Shown here: piece after piece, positions 60,533 to 64,000 of the stretch | How the letters are laid out: every line of letters begins with the position of its first letter | Position numbering within the stretch: the stretch's first letter is position 1 | Assembly: GCA_016700055.1 (NCBI GenBank) | Contig: CP064997.1 | Location: 992,001 to 1,056,000 of the forward strand | Direction of reading: 5' to 3' | DNA length: 64,000 bases | Source: Actinomycetota bacterium | Lineage (GTDB): Bacteria; Actinomycetota; Acidimicrobiia; Acidimicrobiales; Ilumatobacteraceae | The notes under the pieces: generated by a model | Seen by the model: only the letters and a program-made list of their open reading frames with translations | Told to the model about the DNA's origin: nothing | Database searches by the model: none | Translations under genes and position numbers: made by a program

Positions 60533-61294
60533 TCAGTGCTCGGGGTGGGCGGAGCTGCCGATGTACACCGCGGTGAGGATGGTGAAGATGTATGCCTGCA
60601 AGAACGCGACCAGCACCTCGAACGCGGTGAGGAAGACGAGCATGAAGAAGGGCAGGACGCCCATCGGCACCAGGAACACCTTCTTCGTCTCGGCCTGGAA
60701 CAGCGCCGCGGACAGCAGGGCGAACGTCACGAGCAGGATGTGCCCGGCCATCATGTTGGCCATGAGTCGCACGGTCAGCGAGAAGGGGCGCACGATGATC
60801 GTCGACACGAATTCGATGAGGCCGACGAGCGGCTTCAGCGCCGTCGGCACCCCGGGGGGCCAGATGAGGTGACCGAAGTACTTGAGGCCCTGGTGCTTCA
60901 GGCCGACGCCGATGAACACCACCCAGACGAGCAGTGACAGCGTGAGCGGGATGGCGATGCGGGCGGTCGCGGGCATCTGCAGGATCGGGATGATGCCGGG
61001 CACGTTGCAGAGGTAGATGAAGAGGAAGATCGACAGCAGGAACGGCGTCCAGCCGAGCCCGTCGCGCCCCATCGTCTGCATCACCACCCCGTTCTCGATG
61101 AACTCGACGGTGGCCTCGGCCAGGTTGCGCACGCCCTTCGGCGCGACCATCGGGTCCTTGCGGCCCGCGAGCAGGAACACGACCGACGCGATCACGGCCG
61201 CCAAGACGGCGATCAAGGCGATCTTGTTGAACGTCGGGAAGAGGTCCTTCCAGCGGAGGATGGCGTTGATCGGCGGGAACTCGAGAGCGATCAC
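60533..61294 (-). CDS. atpB: ATP synthase a subunit
   Basis: 253-aa Fo stator subunit forming the proton half-channels. The essential Arg is in PFSLTVRLMANMMAGH; helix 6 AFEVLVAFLQAYIFTILTAVYI. GTG 61294 is used. Order atpZ-atpI-atpB-atpE-b'-b-atpH-atpA-atpG-atpD-atpC follows the standard operon. Confidence 0.95.
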   Translation of the reverse strand: MIALEFPPINAILRWKDLFPTFNKIALIAVLAAVIASVVFLLAGRKDPMVAPKGVRNLAEATVEFIENGVVMQTMGRDGLGWTPFLLSIFLFIYLCNVPGIIPILQMPATARIAIPLTLSLLVWVVFIGVGLKHQGLKYFGHLIWPPGVPTALKPLVGLIEFVSTIIVRPFSLTVRLMANMMAGHILLVTFALLSAALFQAETKKVFLVPMGVLPFFMLVFLTAFEVLVAFLQAYIFTILTAVYIGSSAHPEH

Positions 61295-61352
61295 GTTCGT
61301 TTCCGTTCCTGTCGTGAAACCGGCTTGGAGTGGGCGGCCAGCGGGGCTCTGG

Positions 61353-61802
61353 CTACCGGGTGGGTGAAGGCTTGAGGCCTGGGTAGGCGAGCGATGCGGC
61401 CACGAAGCGCATCTCCCACAGCAGCAGGCCGAGGTGTGTGACGATGATGGTCAGCCCGAGGGCGATGAGCGAAATCCAATCTGCGTCGCGCACGAGCCAG
61501 ATGGCGAGGAAGATCAAGCCAAGGCGGATGAGGTAGCCGAACAGCACGGTGCCCATCATCAGCCCGAGCGAGATGCGCGCGGTGACGGACACCAGCAGCG
61601 CGGCCAGCAAGAAGTTGACGAGCACCAGCGCGATCCCCATCACCGCGCCCGCGGCGCCGTCGAGACCCCAGATGACTCCGCATACGGCGACGAGCACCGG
61701 ACCGGCGATCAACCCTCGGCGCACCATGTCCTTCGACACCGCGACCTCGGGGGCGGGACCCTCGAGCCGGGTGGTGACCGGGTCGATCGCCGAGCTCGTC
61801 AC
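61353..61802 (-). CDS. AtpI-like membrane protein
   Basis: 149-aa protein with four membrane helices (GLIAGPVLVAVCGVIWGLDGA, MGIALVLVNFLLAALLV) preceding atpB, the usual place of AtpI, which helps assemble the c-ring. The sequence match is general rather than motif-based. GTG 61802 overlaps the upstream stop as GTGA. Confidence 0.7.
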   Translation of the reverse strand: MTSSAIDPVTTRLEGPAPEVAVSKDMVRRGLIAGPVLVAVCGVIWGLDGAAGAVMGIALVLVNFLLAALLVSVTARISLGLMMGTVLFGYLIRLGLIFLAIWLVRDADWISLIALGLTIIVTHLGLLLWEMRFVAASLAYPGLKPSPTR

Positions 61803-62119
61803 GGCTCACTCCGCGGCGCGACCCGACCGGCTTGGGCTGCTCGACCCAATCGACCTGCCGCCGAGGCCTGCTCGGCGCGCTCGGCCTCGAGATGCGCCAT
61901 GCTCGCGTTGTAGCCGTACCAGAGCTTGGCGAACACTCCGACCGCGGCGAGCACGGTGAGCACGATCATGAAGATCGGGGTAGTCCCGGCCAGGCGGTCG
62001 ACCAGCCATCCGATGCCGAGGAACAGCGCCAACGTGAGCGCAGTCTCCATTCCCTGACCGAGGCCGGCGTCGGGCGGAGCAGCGGTTGGCGTGTTCGAGC
62101 GGGATTCCGGCGTGGGCAA
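61799..62119 (-). CDS. AtpZ/AtpI-family small membrane protein
   Basis: About 106 aa, first gene of the ATP synthase operon. Two membrane helices (ETALTLALFLGIGWLVDRLAG and TPIFMIVLTVLAAVGVFAKLW, each cut at the ends here) are typical of AtpZ. The conserved part begins before ATG 62050 at GLGQG, so TTG 62119 is the more likely start, though without a good ribosome site. The C-terminal tail is Ala/Arg-rich. Confidence 0.65.
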   Translation of the reverse strand: MPTPESRSNTPTAAPPDAGLGQGMETALTLALFLGIGWLVDRLAGTTPIFMIVLTVLAAVGVFAKLWYGYNASMAHLEAERAEQASAAGRLGRAAQAGRVAPRSEP

Positions 62120-62191
62120 GGTGGTTGACGACCTTCGGCACTCTGCGTACGGAGCGCGGCACCGTTGCCGCGCGCTCGTGAACGCGCGCAC

Positions 62192-62220
62192 AAAGTACAG
62201 GATCAAGTGGGATCGCTCAA
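62192..62220 (-). promoter_or_regulatory. Predicted ATP synthase operon promoter
   Basis: On the minus strand TTGAGC (62220-62215), 17-nt spacer, TACTTT (62197-62192). The -35 box overlaps the end of the WecA-type gene. Expected transcription start near 62185, about 65 nt before the first ORF; that leader holds short inverted repeats GCGCGC...GCGCGC and GCGGCA...TGCCGC. Confidence 0.6.
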
Positions 62221-63423
62221 ACCCGAAACCTCGGATTCCGCGCCGTTCGGGTCTGATTCGCGCTCGTCGTCGTAGTCGAGGCCGTCGACGTCCGCGTCGG
62301 CCGACGGTCCCCTCCGGCCGCGGCGTACCTCCGGGTGGAGCACGGTGTAAAGACCCAGCGCGATCGCGATCAACCCGATCGGGATCAGCGGCGTGGTGGC
62401 GCGGGTGAAGATCGGGTATAGGGCGAACCCGGACAGCAGCGCCGTCCAGAGCCAGAGGATCAGCACGCTGCGCCGCTGGCCGTGCCCAAGGTCCATCAAC
62501 CGGTGGTGGAGGTGGCCCTTGTCGGCGGTGGCCACGCCCTGGCGTCGAGTAGCCCGGCGCACGATCGCGAACAACGTGTCGACGATCGGTACGCCGAGCA
62601 CGACGAGGGGGATGAAGAGCGGCGCGAGGAAGAAGTACGTCTGGCCCGGCAGGTACTGGTCGCTGTTGGGATCGGCGCGACCGCCGACGACGCTCGTCGC
62701 CGCGGCCAGCAGCAGCCCGAGCAGCATCGCCCCGCCGTCGCCCATGAAGATCCGGGCCGGGTTGAAGTTGTGGGGCAGGAAGCCGATGCAGATGCCGAGC
62801 GTGATCACCGCGATCAGCGGCCCGACGTTCGGCTGCACGAGCACACCGAGGTCCTCGAGGCGCCGGCTGTACAGGAAGAACGCGCCCGCCGCGATGGCGA
62901 CGATGCCCGCGGCCAGGCCGTCGAGGCCGTCGATCAGATTGACCGCGGTCGTCATGCCGAGCAGCCACAGCACGGTGATCAGCGGGATCCAGTCGTCCGA
63001 CAGCACGAACACTTCGAGGAACGGGACGCGGAAGTAGTACATCGTCACGCCGAACCACACGAGGACGAGCCCGGTGACGACGGTGCCGGTGACCTTCGCC
63101 GGCGCCGAGATCTCACGGATGTCGTCGATGAAGCCGAGCCCGAAGATGAGCGTCGCGGCGAGGACGACGCCGAGCGGCTCGGAGTTGCGGTCGAACAGCG
63201 GATCGAAGCGGTCCATCCACCACGCGAGGCCGAGCGCCGCGACGAAGCCGGCGTACATCGCGATGCCACCCACGTCGGGGGTCACCTTCTGGTGCACCCG
63301 GCGGTCGTCGGGCTCCACCACCCAGCCACGCCACCGCGCGAGCCGCGCGACGACCGGCACCAGGCTGAACGTGACCACCGCCGCGACACCACCCACGATC
63401 AGGTAGCCCGCGGTGTCCGTCAT
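62203..63423 (-). CDS. UDP-GlcNAc:polyprenyl-phosphate GlcNAc-1-phosphate transferase (WecA/TagO family)
   Basis: 406-aa membrane enzyme that starts lipid-linked polysaccharide, in mycobacteria the arabinogalactan linker. About eleven helices; cytoplasmic signatures FGLGFIDDIREI, NLIDGLDGLAAG, FMGDGGAMLLG and KGHLHHRLMDLG. An acidic tail of about 40 residues (ADADVDGLDYDDERES) follows the last helix. ATG 63423 has TAGGCT nine bases upstream. Placement directly before the ATP synthase operon is common in Actinobacteria. Confidence 0.92.
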   Translation of the reverse strand: MTDTAGYLIVGGVAAVVTFSLVPVVARLARWRGWVVEPDDRRVHQKVTPDVGGIAMYAGFVAALGLAWWMDRFDPLFDRNSEPLGVVLAATLIFGLGFIDDIREISAPAKVTGTVVTGLVLVWFGVTMYYFRVPFLEVFVLSDDWIPLITVLWLLGMTTAVNLIDGLDGLAAGIVAIAAGAFFLYSRRLEDLGVLVQPNVGPLIAVITLGICIGFLPHNFNPARIFMGDGGAMLLGLLLAAATSVVGGRADPNSDQYLPGQTYFFLAPLFIPLVVLGVPIVDTLFAIVRRATRRQGVATADKGHLHHRLMDLGHGQRRSVLILWLWTALLSGFALYPIFTRATTPLIPIGLIAIALGLYTVLHPEVRRGRRGPSADADVDGLDYDDERESDPNGAESEVSGLSDPT

Positions 63424-63505
63424 CGGCGCGAGAGCCTACGCACCCCCCACCACCCCGGGCTGTTGCCCGCCCGCCGCGGCGCTGTCTGCCGCCCGCCAAA
63501 CCGCA

Positions 63506-63572
63506 GCTTGCGCGCCAATCTGTCAACGAACCGGCGCCTGCCGCAGCTTCATCGACAGATTGGCGCGCAAGC
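63506..63572. repeat. 19-bp perfect inverted repeat in the wecA-glyA gap
   Basis: GCTTGCGCGCCAATCTGTC (63506-63524) and its exact reverse complement (63554-63572), separated by 29 nt. CCGCAGCTT also recurs as a direct repeat at 63501-63509 and 63541-63549. It lies between the glyA stop and the upstream side of the WecA gene in a 190-nt gap with no other feature. No T tract on either side. Confidence 0.8.
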
Positions 63573-63613
63573 CGCGCGCGCGAAGGTCACTCTTGCGGAG
63601 GGGGTGCGCGCGG

Positions 63614-64000
63614 TCAGTGGGGGGAGGGGTACGCAGGGAACTGCGCACAGAGCTTGGCGACGTCGGCGCGTACGTCGTCGAGCGCGCCGGCGACGGCCCT
63701 GTCGCGCAGCGCCCTGGCGATCAAGGCGCCGACTTGGGCCATCTCCGGCTCACGCATCCCCTGCGTGGTCACCGACGGCGTCCCGATGCGCACCCCCGAG
63801 GTGACGAACGGGCTGCGCGGGTCGTCGGGGATGGTGTTCTTGTTCAACGTGATGCCCGCCCGGTCGAGGGCGGCCTGCGCCTCCTTGCCGGTGAGCTCAC
63901 CGTCGAAGGGCCGCAGGTCGACGACCATCAGGTGGTTGTCGGTACCGCCCGACACCAGGCGGAAGCCCTCCGCCGCCAGCGCGGCCGCGAGTGCCGATGC
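63614..64000 (-). CDS. glyA: Serine hydroxymethyltransferase, C-terminal part
   Basis: Only the last 128 codons are in the window; the gene continues past its right edge. VSGGTDNHLMVVDLRPF, GITLNKNTIPDDPRSPFVTS and GVRIGTPSVTTQGM are diagnostic for GlyA, which interconverts serine and glycine with tetrahydrofolate. Co-directional with the WecA gene, 190 nt away, so not clearly an operon. Confidence 0.95.
   Translation of the reverse strand, partial: ASALAAALAAEGFRLVSGGTDNHLMVVDLRPFDGELTGKEAQAALDRAGITLNKNTIPDDPRSPFVTSGVRIGTPSVTTQGMREPEMAQVGALIARALRDRAVAGALDDVRADVAKLCAQFPAYPSPH

Overview
High-G+C DNA that reads as an actinobacterial chromosome segment, most likely class Acidimicrobiia (inferred from gene content, not from a marker tree). 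Supporting points are a MurA with Asp in place of the catalytic Cys, a 13E12-type HNH endonuclease, a PASTA-domain kinase-like protein, small 'sunset'-domain and SCP2 proteins, GlgB/GlgA/GlgP plus a separate alpha-glucan gene pair, and an ATP synthase operon with two separate b-type subunits. About sixty genes are packed tightly on both strands, with many ATGA or GTGA overlaps. I saw no rRNA, tRNA, CRISPR array, prophage or insertion sequence.

Layout. 0-2.5 kb: the 3' part of a secreted metalloprotease and a TacA-TacT toxin-antitoxin pair with a tandem palindromic operator. 2.5-9.6 kb: a decayed membrane-protein gene, an SLC13-type permease, a DUF4012 membrane protein, a DegT-like protein lacking its PLP lysine, and a cytochrome P450. 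9.6-17.5 kb: biosynthesis (thioredoxin, leuA behind an attenuator with a Leu-rich leader peptide, a ferredoxin, pyrF, serA) and a GNAT plus OSBS/NSAR pair of the kind used in D-amino-acid handling. 17.5-27.9 kb: HNH endonuclease, MFS exporter, SDR, PASTA pseudokinase, ligA, a MetE-barrel protein. 27.9-33.5 kb: cysteine desulfurase and mnmA (tRNA 2-thiouridine), methyltransferase, galT, SRPBCC protein, AzlCD. 33.5-39.2 kb: glycogen cluster glgB <> glgA-glgP. 39.3-48.3 kb: enoyl-CoA hydratase, meaB, nfu, murA, MFS protein, hydrolase, J-domain protein, an internally duplicated acidic protein, S9 peptidase. 48.4-53.9 kb: a 29-residue Cys-containing peptide with a very strong ribosome site, a small basic protein, glpX, UDP-glucose dehydrogenase and UDP-xylose synthase, hydrolase and SDR. 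53.9-62.1 kb: the complete F1Fo ATP synthase operon. 62.2-64 kb: a WecA-type transferase and the end of glyA.

Regulation. More than twenty starts have a TANNNT hexamer only 6-10 nt upstream and no Shine-Dalgarno sequence, which points to widespread leaderless transcription. A smaller set (trxA, leuA, the OSBS/NSAR gene, HNH gene, the 29-aa peptide, ugd, atpE, the b' subunit) carries clear Shine-Dalgarno sites. The sequence-level highlights are the leuA attenuator, the toxin-antitoxin operator, several enzymes with lost catalytic residues, and a few unexplained palindromes and inverted repeats.
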